From: Pseudomonadota bacterium | GTDB taxonomy: Bacteria; Myxococcota_A; UBA796; CAJQPC01 | Length of the DNA: 64,000 nt | NCBI GenBank assembly: GCA_024228935.1 | Contig: JAAESX010000309.1 | Coordinates: 148,247 to 212,246, forward strand | Reading direction: 5' to 3' | Shown: piece after piece, positions 42,922-51,370 of the stretch | Position numbering within the stretch: the first letter of the stretch is position 1 | Layout: every line of letters begins with the position of its first letter | Program-made: the position numbers and the translations under genes | The notes under the pieces: generated by a model | The model's input: the letters and a program-made list of their open reading frames with translations, nothing else | Databases searched by the model: none | What the model was told of the DNA's origin: nothing

Positions 42922-43729
42922 GCCGACGCGAAAGCCACAGCGTCGCGGGCACCGTGGTCGTCAGGACCGCACCGATCCACGAGACCGCCGCGCCGGCGAC
43001 GGGACCCAGGGCCGGGAACGACCAGACGGCCAGGAGCGCGAACACGCTCACGCTGCTGCCGCCGAGCATCATCGGTCCGACCGCGCCCGACGGGACCGCG
43101 GAGCCCTGGCTCAGCCACAGCGAGACCATCGTGGTGAGGAAGATCGCCGGGAACACGCTGGCCATGCCGGCGATGAGCGGGCTCCCGACGCCGGCCAGGA
43201 CCACGCTGACCCCGATGGCGCTCGCCGCCAGGAGCCCCCTGAGCAACAGGGCCGTGATGGAGACCGGGTTCCGGCCCTTGGGCGCCGACCGAGGGGTCCA
43301 GCAGGCGGCGATGCCGAGAAGGATGGTGACGCCCGTGCAGGTGACTCCGGCGACGAGCGGATCCACCAGGCCGTCGGCGACGAAGACGGTGGTGGCTGCG
43401 CCGACGTGCCAGACGGACAGGGCGATGGCGACCATCGCCACGAGCTGGACCTTCAGCGACCAGCTCGGGAGCCTGGGCGGAACCACGCGCCAGCACAGCA
43501 GGAACACCGCGTTCAGCAGCATGCCGACGGGCGTGACGCTGACGGCCTGCTGGAAGGCCTCGGGGTTCTCGGACGACAGCCAGATGCCGATGCTCGCGGG
43601 CAGGACGGTGCTCGGGAGCGTGCCGATGAAGCCGCCGACGACCCCGCCCCAGCGCTCGATCGCCAGCGTCGCGCCGATGGCGACCAGGGCGGCGAAGAGT
43701 CCGGCCCCGACGGCGTGGAGAGCGAGCAT
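42899..43729 (-). CDS. Polytopic membrane protein (8-9 TM), possible transporter
   Basis: 276 residues, nearly all hydrophobic helices, starting MLALHAVGAGLFAALVAIGA. A conserved-looking loop GGVVGGFIGTLPSTVLPASIGIWL and the later repeat-like AGMASVFPAIFLTTMVSLWLSQG suggest two structurally repeated halves, as in small permeases. The family is not recognised. It begins 8 bases after the DUF692 gene, so it is the last gene of that operon and may export or import the DUF692 product or its metal. Confidence 0.7.
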   Translation of the reverse strand: MLALHAVGAGLFAALVAIGATLAIERWGGVVGGFIGTLPSTVLPASIGIWLSSENPEAFQQAVSVTPVGMLLNAVFLLCWRVVPPRLPSWSLKVQLVAMVAIALSVWHVGAATTVFVADGLVDPLVAGVTCTGVTILLGIAACWTPRSAPKGRNPVSITALLLRGLLAASAIGVSVVLAGVGSPLIAGMASVFPAIFLTTMVSLWLSQGSAVPSGAVGPMMLGGSSVSVFALLAVWSFPALGPVAGAAVSWIGAVLTTTVPATLWLSRRPTSPSSS

Positions 43730-43737
43730 GGCGCCCC

Positions 43738-44850
43738 CTATGGGTGCCGGGCCCTCCAGGCACGCCAGAGCTGGCCCTCCTGGTTCGGAAACCACGCCCG
43801 ACCGGCGATCTCCAGGTCGTAGCGACGGAACAGCGCCACGAACCGCTGTGGGTCCCGATCGAACAGGTCGTGCGCCTCGTCGTCGCCCTGGATCAGGCGC
43901 TCGAACCGCAGCTTGGCGATGAGGCCCTCCTCGAGCCGGCTCATCGGCGGCGTGGCGGTCGGACCCGGGCTCACCGGGCGAGGCTCGGCGTCGGGAAGGG
44001 ACCCTGTCTCACAGCGCCGGCTCACGGCGCGGATGCGGTCGAGCTCACCAGCCAGGACGGGGATGTCCTCGGGACCGACGGTCCTCTCGAACCGCTCGAG
44101 CGTGATGGCTCGTAGCGCCGGACAGCGAGGCGCCACCTGCTCGAGCAGCTGGAAGACGGGCTCGGGCACCGCTGTGTCGTGGCTGTCCAGACGGGTGCCG
44201 TCCCGGGCGGCCCGACCTCCCGACACGTGGATCTCGATGACGCGCTCGAGCCCGAGCGCCTCCAGGTAGGCCGCGATGTCGAAGCGCAGGTTCGTCGCCA
44301 TCGCCCACAGGTTGTGCAGGTCGAGCAGGACCCCATGGCTGGCGGTGCAGTCGCGCAGGAAGCGGGCCTCCTCGGTCGCCGAGCTGCCCAGCTGCGCAAA
44401 CCAGCTCGTCTCCAGGCCCACGAGCGGCACGACCGAGGCCATCTCGTCCAGCGTCTTGCGGGCGAGGTCCACCGCGCCATCGCTGGGAATCAGCGGCCGA
44501 GGGAGCGCGTGGTTTCGGCCGTGGAGCTCGGTCACGCCGTGGTGGTCGGTCCACCAGGCGAAGGAGAACAGCGCCTGGTCTTCTCGCATCCGGCGAAGCC
44601 AGATGTCCCGTCGCGGCGAGGTGGGGCTGCCCGGTGACATCGCGACCGAGTGGGCGGCGAACGGCCGACCGGTGAACTGCCGCAGCTCCAGGAACTCGCG
44701 GTGGTAGCTGTTCGCTCGCAGGTCGTCCTGCGCCGGCTTCCACAGCGTCTCCGGCGTCACGACGAAGAGCTCCACCCGCGGGATCAGCGGGCGGATCAGC
44801 CCGAGCCACTCGGGATCGGGAGCCAGGACGAAGCCGACGAGAGGGGTCAC
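43738..44850 (-). CDS. DUF692 multinuclear non-heme iron oxidase (MNIO)-like protein
   Basis: 370 residues. TIM-barrel features of the MbnB/TglH/DUF692 family are visible: FAAHSVAMSPG (first His), VGLETSWFAQLG (Glu), HGVLLDLHNLWAMATN (Asp/His/Asn), VIEIHVSGG, LDSHDTAVPEPVFQLL and TLERFE. The second His usually seen after the HxxG strand appears replaced by Gly. Family members bind two or three irons and modify cysteines or backbone atoms of ribosomal peptides, often with a partner protein. A C-terminal extension (about residues 290-370) has no family I recognise. It starts 3 bases after the Tat protein gene and 8 bases before the membrane protein. Confidence 0.75.
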   Translation of the reverse strand: MTPLVGFVLAPDPEWLGLIRPLIPRVELFVVTPETLWKPAQDDLRANSYHREFLELRQFTGRPFAAHSVAMSPGSPTSPRRDIWLRRMREDQALFSFAWWTDHHGVTELHGRNHALPRPLIPSDGAVDLARKTLDEMASVVPLVGLETSWFAQLGSSATEEARFLRDCTASHGVLLDLHNLWAMATNLRFDIAAYLEALGLERVIEIHVSGGRAARDGTRLDSHDTAVPEPVFQLLEQVAPRCPALRAITLERFERTVGPEDIPVLAGELDRIRAVSRRCETGSLPDAEPRPVSPGPTATPPMSRLEEGLIAKLRFERLIQGDDEAHDLFDRDPQRFVALFRRYDLEIAGRAWFPNQEGQLWRAWRARHP

Positions 44851-44853
44851 CCC

Positions 44854-45591
44854 CTACATGTAGCCGGACGCCGGGTCGAAGAAGTACAGGAACCGCGTGG
44901 CCTTGGCAGACACGTGGCCCATCCCACACCCGATGCCGTACATCTCGTCGTACTCCTCGATGTCGGTGCCGCAGCCCCAGTTGCTGGCCCAGTACGAGCC
45001 CGGGATGCGCTTGCCGACGAACCGAGCCGAGGCCTCGGCCGCCAGGCGCTTCTTGCGGGCGGCGAAGTCGGTCGGGACGAAGGGCTCGATCAGGTCGTCC
45101 AGGCTCTTCTCCAGGAGCGCGATCTGGCGGTCGATGGCGGCCTCGTACTTGACTCGGCCCTCTTCCTCCCAGCTGTTGTGCTTGTCGGCGTCGGGGAAGT
45201 GCGGCGCTGCGATGCGGGGCTCGGCCGGGAAGACCTTGGGGTCGGCCAGGACCATCACCGCGTTCGCGGGCACGTCGGGCAGCAGCGTCGCGAGCTGCGA
45301 GGGCCGGGCGCAGATGACCTCGCAGAGCGCGAGCTGAGCGAGGCTGGTCGCGCTCGCGTTGTTCAGCCACGCGCCGAACGCCCGACCGCGGGCCCAGCGG
45401 TCCCCCTCGTCCTCGGGGATCACCAGGACGAGCACGGGCTTGCCACGCTCGCCGGCCAGTCGCCAGGTGTCCGAGAGCGCCAGGAGCTCGGGGTCGGCGG
45501 CCGAAGCCGCGAACCCGTCGCGGATGAGCGCGGGGAGCGCCGCCAGTCCGAGTCCGAGTCCGGTGTTGCGAAGGAAGTCACGTCGCTTCAT
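44854..45591 (-). CDS. Tat-exported protein with C-terminal Cys-Gly motifs
   Basis: 245 residues. Twin-arginine signal MKRRDFLRNTGLGLGLAALP. The middle has LVLVIPEDEGDRWARGRAFG, ALCEVICARPSQL and NAVMVLADPKVFP. The end has two Cys-Gly motifs, NWGCGTDIEEY and GIGCGMGHVS, then ATRFLYFFDP. No enzyme family recognised; the cysteines could bind metal or be modification sites for the DUF692 enzyme encoded right after it. The start overlaps the lipoprotein stop as ATGA, so the three genes are co-translated. Confidence 0.75.
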   Translation of the reverse strand: MKRRDFLRNTGLGLGLAALPALIRDGFAASAADPELLALSDTWRLAGERGKPVLVLVIPEDEGDRWARGRAFGAWLNNASATSLAQLALCEVICARPSQLATLLPDVPANAVMVLADPKVFPAEPRIAAPHFPDADKHNSWEEEGRVKYEAAIDRQIALLEKSLDDLIEPFVPTDFAARKKRLAAEASARFVGKRIPGSYWASNWGCGTDIEEYDEMYGIGCGMGHVSAKATRFLYFFDPASGYM

Positions 45592-46397
45592 GGGGCCTCC
45601 ACGAGGGACCAGGCGCCCTCGGCACTGTCGAGCTGGAACGAGAGGGTGGGCTGTGCGTCGTCGAGCGACCAGGTGCCCAGATGCTGGCCGCGGCAGTCGT
45701 CGACGCCACCGACGGCATCGAGGATGACGCACCGACCGTCGAGGTCCCATGCGCCGACCCACAGCCAGGGCTGCAGGCGTTGCTGGATCGCGGACGCCTC
45801 GGTCTCCAGTCGGTCGTGCAGCCCACGTGCGGCCGGACGGGTCGAGCCGCCTTCCGCGAGGGCATCCACGCCTCGCTCCAGGTCGACGAGGCGCTCGCTG
45901 AACGTGCCCGAGTCGCCGGGCGACGAGGCGATGACGTACCCGGGGTCGTCCAGCGGGAGCGTCTCGTACAGCCCGTCGGGCTCCGCGACCCACGTGAGCT
46001 CGAGCAGGATGTCGGGCGCCTCGAGCAGCCAGATGCCGCTGTCGACCTGGTCGAACGGTCCGCCGAGCTGCTCGGCGATGTCCGCGGCGGTGGCCTCGTC
46101 CCCGACGACCTCGACCGCGTCCGTGGCGATGTCGTCGCCCAGGACCAGCCAGTCGACGTCGCCCTCGGGCCCGCTGACGAGGGTGATCTCGTCGGGGTAG
46201 AACTCGAACTCCTCGGGCAGGCCATCCGGGGCCAGGAGGATGGGCGCATCGCCCTCCTGCACCGGCAGCGCGGTGCTGAGCGGCTCGCCTTCGACCTCGA
46301 CGAGCCAGCCGGCGTCGAGCGCTTCTCCGTCCAACAGCAGCAGACCCGCGTCCGATCTGCCAGGATCCGCGCACCCGAGGATCATCAGCCAGAACAT
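45588..46397 (-). CDS. Lipoprotein, hypothetical, first gene of the DUF692 operon
   Basis: 269 residues. The signal MFWLMILGC has the lipid cysteine at position 9; a strong GGAGGT precedes ATG 46397. The mature part is acidic and rich in strands (LLLDGEALDAGWLVEVEGE, EITLVSGPEGDVDWLVLGDD) with a cysteine pair in GRCVILDAVGGVDDC. No family recognised. It overlaps the Tat protein gene by 4 bases, which suggests that both act together outside the cytoplasm. Confidence 0.75.
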   Translation of the reverse strand: MFWLMILGCADPGRSDAGLLLLDGEALDAGWLVEVEGEPLSTALPVQEGDAPILLAPDGLPEEFEFYPDEITLVSGPEGDVDWLVLGDDIATDAVEVVGDEATAADIAEQLGGPFDQVDSGIWLLEAPDILLELTWVAEPDGLYETLPLDDPGYVIASSPGDSGTFSERLVDLERGVDALAEGGSTRPAARGLHDRLETEASAIQQRLQPWLWVGAWDLDGRCVILDAVGGVDDCRGQHLGTWSLDDAQPTLSFQLDSAEGAWSLVEAP

Positions 46398-46475
46398 GGG
46401 ACCTCCGATGGCACGTCCGGACAACGCCCGCAGACCCCGGTTCCTGACACCCCGTCTCGATTCTGTGAGGACACC

Positions 46476-47288
46476 GTGATCCTGTGGCTCGCCTGCACCG
46501 CGACGAGCGACTCGGGCTTCGTGGACTCCACTCCGGTCGAGGAGGTCTGTCCGGTCGAGACCGGGGACCGCGACTGCGACGGTGAGATCTGCTGGGTCTC
46601 CTTCTGCGGTGACACGTTCGACATGGGCAGCGACGGCATCGACGAGAACGAGAGCCCCGCCCACGACGTGACCGTTCCGGACTTCGAGCTCATGTCGACC
46701 GAGATCCGGGTCGGGGACTACATGGCCTGCGTCGAGGCCGGCGACTGCGTCGAGTACCGCGACCCCGACGACCATCCCGCCCGGTGCAAGCGGGGCGCCG
46801 AGCACGCGGACCACGCCGCCAACTGCCTGGACTGGGACATGGCGACGGACTTCTGCGCCTGGGCGGGCGGCCGGCTCCCGACCGAGGCCGAGTGGGAGTT
46901 CGCCGCGCGGAGCGGTGGCAAGGACCACACGTTCCCGTGGGGGTTCGTCGAGCCCAGCTGCTCACTCGCCAACTACACCGACCAGGCGGGCTGCGGCGAG
47001 GACATCGACGAGGTGTGTGCCCGGCCCGACGGGGTGACCGAGCAGGGGATGTGCGACATGGCCGGCAACGCGTTCGAGTGGGTCCAGGACTGGATGCACG
47101 GCGACTACACGGGCGCGCCGACGGACGGCTCGGCCTGGGAGGCGGACCCGTCGGTGTTCCGGGTGATGCGCGGCGGAGGCATCGCCTCGGCCGAGGACCT
47201 GAGGACCCGCAACCGCACGTTCCATGAGCCGTACTTCGTCTACAGCGGCATGGGCTCCCGCTGCGCCAGGGACCTGGACCCCGGCTAG
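46476..47288 (+). CDS. SUMF1/formylglycine-generating-enzyme-domain lipoprotein
   Basis: 270 residues from GTG 46476 (GAGG upstream). The signal is (M)ILWLAC, cysteine at position 7. The SUMF1 fold is seen in DTFDMGSDGIDENESPAH, CLDWDMATDFCAWAGGRLPTE, AEWEFAARSGGKDHTFPWG, GMCDMAGNAFEWVQDW and FRVMRGGGIASAED. Bacterial members include formylglycine-generating enzymes, EgtB-like sulfoxide synthases and sugar-binding proteins; the catalytic Cys pair of true sulfatase activators cannot be assigned with confidence. Divergent from the DUF692 operon with 78 bases between starts. It shares a CTAG stop with the convergent M48 gene. Confidence 0.85.
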   Translation: MILWLACTATSDSGFVDSTPVEEVCPVETGDRDCDGEICWVSFCGDTFDMGSDGIDENESPAHDVTVPDFELMSTEIRVGDYMACVEAGDCVEYRDPDDHPARCKRGAEHADHAANCLDWDMATDFCAWAGGRLPTEAEWEFAARSGGKDHTFPWGFVEPSCSLANYTDQAGCGEDIDEVCARPDGVTEQGMCDMAGNAFEWVQDWMHGDYTGAPTDGSAWEADPSVFRVMRGGGIASAEDLRTRNRTFHEPYFVYSGMGSRCARDLDPG

Positions 47289-48556
47289 TCCCGGAGCACG
47301 GCCTGCGCCGTCTGCCGCGTCCCTTCGATGGCCTTGATGGCCTTCTCGCAGTCACCCGGATCCGCGTAGAGAGCGAGCGCGCACTTGTGCAGCGTCTGCC
47401 GCACCAGCGGGGAGATGCCGCCGTTGTGGATGGCCAGGGCGGCCCCCATGAGCAGGATGAGCGCGACGTCATCGGGGTGCAGTCGACCCGCTCGGTTCCG
47501 GATCTCGCCTTCCGCCGCCGACATGAACTGGCTGCGGTTCGACGTGGCCTGGTTGAGCATCTGGTCCAGCGGCGCCTGGCAGTCGAGCCCGCGGTGCACG
47601 TCGGTGATGGTCATCCGCTCGCCCGAGTCCAGGGCACCGTCGGCGAGCGCGACGAACAGCAGCACGATGAGACACGCCAGCTGCTGGTTGTTCTGCGGCA
47701 GCTTCTTCATCCGCGACTGGACCTTCTGGTTGTCCAGCTCGGTCAGGATGCTGCTGATGGTCTGGTCCACCCGCCGAAACCCGCGCGAGCTGAACGCCGC
47801 GCGGCTGTTCCGGATGCTCACGAGGTCCAGGGCAGCCAGCTCGATGGCCTTGAAGCGGATGGGGATCATCGGATGGGTCCGCACCCACTCGTGCCCCTGG
47901 CCGCGGTCGCCCATGTGCGCGACCAGCTCGTCGTACTGCTGACGGAAGCTGCGCAGCATGGCGTCTTCGCTGATGCCCTTGAGCCCCGAACTCGTCTTGA
48001 AGAGCGCCGTGATGGCACTGCCCAGCGAGCCACAGGTCAGCATCCCGATGCGGTCCGCGGAGACCTCGGCCGCGCGGCTCCAGGCCATCATCTTCTGCGC
48101 CGTCATCGGGTCCACCTGGCCTTCCTTCTTCTGGAACACCTCGTGGATCGAGAAGTTGCTGTGCTCGAAGATGACGTGACCGAGCTCGTGCCCGATGACG
48201 AAGTTCAGCTCGTCGGTGTCGAAGTCCTGGAGCAGCGAGCTGTGCACCAGCAGGTCGAAGCGCTTGCCGTGCGCCAGGATGTTCGCGTTGTACTCGGGGC
48301 TCTGGACCACGTACAGGTCACCGACCAGGTCGCCGCCGACCATCTCGAGGCAGCGCTGGTACTGGCCGTGCACGCCGGGGAGCAGGTCCGCGGTGATGCG
48401 GACCGCATCGCCCAGCAGGTGTCGCTTGCGGGCATGGAACTGCTCGCGGACCACGTGGTCGCTCTTCCCGGTCAGCTCCTCGCCGAGGATGTTCCGCAGC
48501 GAGCCGAACAGCTCGGCCTCATACGAGAAACGCAGAGACTTCAGCTGTTCGAGCAT
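47285..48556 (-). CDS. M48-family metallopeptidase with C-terminal TerB-like domain
   Basis: 423 residues. The zinc site is HELGH (123-127) with a third ligand Glu164 in AAEVSADRIG, the order used by M48 peptidases. The C-terminal 130 residues are helical with ACLIVLLFVALADGALDSGERMTI, the pattern of a TerB-type metal-binding domain (ADGxxxxxE). No clear N-terminal signal or TM. GGAGG precedes the ATG. Last gene of the Ter cluster, 70 bases after the tandem TerD gene. Likely a stress-controlled protease; the link of an M48 domain to TerB is by eye. Confidence 0.85.
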   Translation of the reverse strand: MLEQLKSLRFSYEAELFGSLRNILGEELTGKSDHVVREQFHARKRHLLGDAVRITADLLPGVHGQYQRCLEMVGGDLVGDLYVVQSPEYNANILAHGKRFDLLVHSSLLQDFDTDELNFVIGHELGHVIFEHSNFSIHEVFQKKEGQVDPMTAQKMMAWSRAAEVSADRIGMLTCGSLGSAITALFKTSSGLKGISEDAMLRSFRQQYDELVAHMGDRGQGHEWVRTHPMIPIRFKAIELAALDLVSIRNSRAAFSSRGFRRVDQTISSILTELDNQKVQSRMKKLPQNNQQLACLIVLLFVALADGALDSGERMTITDVHRGLDCQAPLDQMLNQATSNRSQFMSAAEGEIRNRAGRLHPDDVALILLMGAALAIHNGGISPLVRQTLHKCALALYADPGDCEKAIKAIEGTRQTAQAVLRD

Positions 48557-48626
48557 GCGAGCTGCCTCCAGGGATGCTCTCAGGACGGTCGTGCCGCCAC
48601 CGAGCTTACAGCCTGAGGGGAGGGGA

Positions 48627-49823
48627 TCAGTCCTTGCTGCCGGCGACCCACTTCAGGCCCCACCCGTAGGTGCGGTCGCAGTCGACGTGGTCCTCGTGGA
48701 ACGTCGCGCACTTGGTCACCTTGACCGAGCCGTCCGCCAGGAAGTCGATCCAGCAGATCGCGCAGAAGGTCTGCTGCGTGCTGGCCTTGCCGAGCTCGAC
48801 GATCAGCTCCGGGCAGCCGGGCGCCTTCACGCTGACGACGCCGTCGGTCTGGGCCCAGTTGGCCGCACCCTCGTAGATGTACGTGAAGACCATCACGCGG
48901 CGCAGGTTCCCGCGCTCCTCGAGGTTGACCTTCACGAACTCGCCAGCCGAGACGGCGCCGGTGCGGTCGTCGCCCAGGTGGTGGACCCAGGGGAACTCGT
49001 TGAACCGACCGGTCTGCAGGAGCCCCTGATTGAGCGGCTGCACGCAGAACTTGAACGGCTCGTTCGTGTCCGGGTTCGCGATGTTCATCTCGACGAACAC
49101 GCCCAGGTCGAGGTCGATCTCGTCGTCCCCGGAGAACAGGCTGGCGAAGAAGCCCTTCGGCTTCTCGGTCTCCTGGTTCCAGTTCAGGTTGATGACCAGC
49201 TCGTTCCCGCCCTTGCCGGCGACGACCTTGGGCTTGATGGCGAAGCTGTCGCCCTTGCTGGCCAGCGTGACCTTGGACTGCACCTTGAGCGCGGCCGCCC
49301 CCGGGAGGGTGTTCCGGAACTTCTCGAGGTCCATGACCATCGAGTCGTTCACGAGCTCGGCGCCCATGAAGCTCGACTTGAACTTGCACAGGACGGCGAC
49401 GCTGCCCTGCTGGCTGCTGTCGAGCGCGACGTTGTGGGTCTCGCCCTTGTCGGTCACGACCTCGACGCGGGCGTCGTAGTTCGCGAAGACCTTCGAGCCG
49501 CTGCCGCTCGCGTCGGTGAAGTTGAGCGCGCAGATGTACAGCTCTTCGAAGTCGTCGAGCTTGGTGATGCGCAGCTCTTCGCGGTTGTCACCGCCGGTCG
49601 CGCCCACACCCTCGTCGCCCGAGAGCTGGATGAACGGGAAGGCGTTCAGGTCACCCAGTGAGCCGCCGGCGTAGCCATCGCTGTAGATCCCGCCCGTGCG
49701 CCCGTCCTTCGTCTTGTAGAAGGCCATGAGGTCGAGGTCGACGGCGCTCGTCCAGATCAGGCTGACCTTGAGCTGCTTGAACGAACCGATCTGGGCGTTG
49801 GCGCCCTTCTGCTTGAGTTCCAT
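48627..49823 (-). CDS. Tandem TerD/TerA-like stress protein
   Basis: 398 residues with two TerD-like halves. Half one: MELKQKGANAQIGSFKQL, SAVDLDLMAFYKTKDG, and the calcium-type loop FIQLSGDEGVGATGGDNREE with ITKLDDFEELYICALNF. Half two: LVINLNWNQE, EIDLDLGVFVEMN, and LGDDRTGAVSAGEFVKVNL. This architecture is that of TerA-like proteins. TerD domains bind calcium and work in membrane-linked stress complexes. The gene is 21 bases downstream of the cation exchanger. The first 20 residues nearly match those of the single-domain TerD protein at 51371, so the two come from duplication. Confidence 0.88.
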   Translation of the reverse strand: MELKQKGANAQIGSFKQLKVSLIWTSAVDLDLMAFYKTKDGRTGGIYSDGYAGGSLGDLNAFPFIQLSGDEGVGATGGDNREELRITKLDDFEELYICALNFTDASGSGSKVFANYDARVEVVTDKGETHNVALDSSQQGSVAVLCKFKSSFMGAELVNDSMVMDLEKFRNTLPGAAALKVQSKVTLASKGDSFAIKPKVVAGKGGNELVINLNWNQETEKPKGFFASLFSGDDEIDLDLGVFVEMNIANPDTNEPFKFCVQPLNQGLLQTGRFNEFPWVHHLGDDRTGAVSAGEFVKVNLEERGNLRRVMVFTYIYEGAANWAQTDGVVSVKAPGCPELIVELGKASTQQTFCAICWIDFLADGSVKVTKCATFHEDHVDCDRTYGWGLKWVAGSKD

Positions 49824-49844
49824 GAGGGAATCCTTTGGAGGGGC

Positions 49845-50978
49845 TTAGACGCCAGGGAGGAAGAGGGCCCGCCACGCGACGAACCCGAGCCAGCCGAAGT
49901 AGAGGGCGAAGAGCATCACAGCCTTGCCCTTGCCGATGCGCTTGCCGACGAGGAGGATGGCCAGCACCACGGCGGTGGTGGCCAGCAGACCCCAGCGGAG
50001 GATCTGGACGTCGGCGCCGTCGCCCATCTCGCTGGCGACGTTGACGTCGCCATAGATGAGGCCGTAGGCCAGGAGCGGCAGGCCCAGGGCGACGCAGATG
50101 TCGAAGATGTTCGAGCCGACGGCGTTGGCGACCGCGTCGTCGTAGTCGCCGTCCATGGCATCCCGGACCGAGATCACGGTGTCGGGCACCGACGTGGCGG
50201 CGGCCGCGAGGATGACGGTCGTGAAGTAGAGCGGGACTTCCAGCGCTTCGCTCGCGGCGACGACGGCCCAGGACAGGCCGTAGCAGGCGACGCTGAGCAC
50301 GGCGACGGCGGCCGCGAGGACCGTCCAGGCCGAGGCGGTCGTGTAGTTCCTACCACCGAAGAACAGGTGGTTGAACTGGAAGGTCAGGAGGGCGCGGATG
50401 ACGCTCGGTGCCTCCTCGTCGTCGTCCTCGTCGTCCTCGTCTTCCTCGTCCTCTTCGTCCTCGGCGTCGTGGTTCTTCATCTGCCAGAGCAGGACGCCGA
50501 AGTAGAGGACGTAGATGCCCATCAGGGCGCCACCCATCCACCACGTCAGCGTGCTGCTGCCCAGGAAGTAGATGAGGGCCAGCTCGGCGAGCACGAAGAA
50601 GAACCCGTCCCGAAGGATGGTGAACTTGTCGAGCTCCATGAACTCGACGGTCTTGTAGCTGCCGTCGGACTGCTTCACGCCCTTGAACGTGACCGCGATG
50701 ATGCAGAGCGCCGGGATGATGACGGCGTTGAACACCGCCGAGCCGGCGCAGGTCGCGACACCCCCGCTGAACCCGTCGACGTCGCGAAACGCGAAGAGCA
50801 GGAACGTGGTGGTCAGCAGCTCCGGGAGCGAGCTCGCGATCGCGTTGATCGTCGCGCCCTGGACACCGGGAGGCAGGTTGCGCCCCAGGTAGTCGGAGGC
50901 TTCCTCGAAGGGGTCGCAGGCGTACATGATGACGATGGACGCGAAGACCACCGTCCCGAGGGACAGAGCGAGCAGCAT
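49845..50978 (-). CDS. CaCA-family cation/calcium exchanger
   Basis: 377 residues, about ten membrane helices. The two alpha repeats are GATINAIASSLPELLTTTFL near the N-terminus and ILAAAATSVPDTVISVRDA, with VGSNIFDICVALGLP in the second half. They are separated by a cytoplasmic linker that holds a run of about 20 Asp/Glu residues, likely to bind divalent cations. Related to YrbG-type sodium/calcium exchangers. It sits between TerB-like and TerD-like genes, which fits a calcium-dependent role of the cluster. It ends in TAA. Confidence 0.9.
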   Translation of the reverse strand: MLLALSLGTVVFASIVIMYACDPFEEASDYLGRNLPPGVQGATINAIASSLPELLTTTFLLFAFRDVDGFSGGVATCAGSAVFNAVIIPALCIIAVTFKGVKQSDGSYKTVEFMELDKFTILRDGFFFVLAELALIYFLGSSTLTWWMGGALMGIYVLYFGVLLWQMKNHDAEDEEDEEDEDDEDDDEEAPSVIRALLTFQFNHLFFGGRNYTTASAWTVLAAAVAVLSVACYGLSWAVVAASEALEVPLYFTTVILAAAATSVPDTVISVRDAMDGDYDDAVANAVGSNIFDICVALGLPLLAYGLIYGDVNVASEMGDGADVQILRWGLLATTAVVLAILLVGKRIGKGKAVMLFALYFGWLGFVAWRALFLPGV

Positions 50979-50994
50979 GGAGCTTGGAGCCGGG

Positions 50995-51360
50995 TCAGAG
51001 GAGGCGGCCGAGCCGCTCGGGGAGGGTCATGCCTTCGTCGGAGAGACGGACGAGGAGCGAACGCTCGATCTCATCCACCTGACCATCGCCTTCGATGGCG
51101 TCGGCGAGCCAATCCGTCATGGCCCCCGACATCGTGCTGCCCGCATCCGCCACGTGGGCGGCGAGGGCCTCGACGAAGAGCTCCTGCCACTCGGGGCAGG
51201 AGGACTTCTTCTCGTCGTTCAGTCGGAAGAGGAAGTCCGCTTCCTCCCGGTCGATGATCCCGTCTTCGTAGATCCGCGTGCGGATCTCCGCGACCTCGTC
51301 GGCGTCGATGACGCCGTCGTCGAGGATTCGGGCGGCCAGGGTGTCGAGAGACTCACTCAT
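50995..51360 (-). CDS. TerB-like helical protein
   Basis: 121 residues, all helical and acidic. ILDDGVIDADEVAEIRTRIYEDGIIDREEADFLF has two DGxIDxxE units, as in TerB/tellurite-resistance domains that bind metals. The second half (DAIEGDGQVDEIERSLLVRL) repeats the DGxxDxxE pattern. It lies 10 bases after the TerD gene and 16 bases before the exchanger, so it is surely in the same transcript. Confidence 0.8.
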   Translation of the reverse strand: MSESLDTLAARILDDGVIDADEVAEIRTRIYEDGIIDREEADFLFRLNDEKKSSCPEWQELFVEALAAHVADAGSTMSGAMTDWLADAIEGDGQVDEIERSLLVRLSDEGMTLPERLGRLL

Positions 51361-51370
51361 CCAGCCGACC

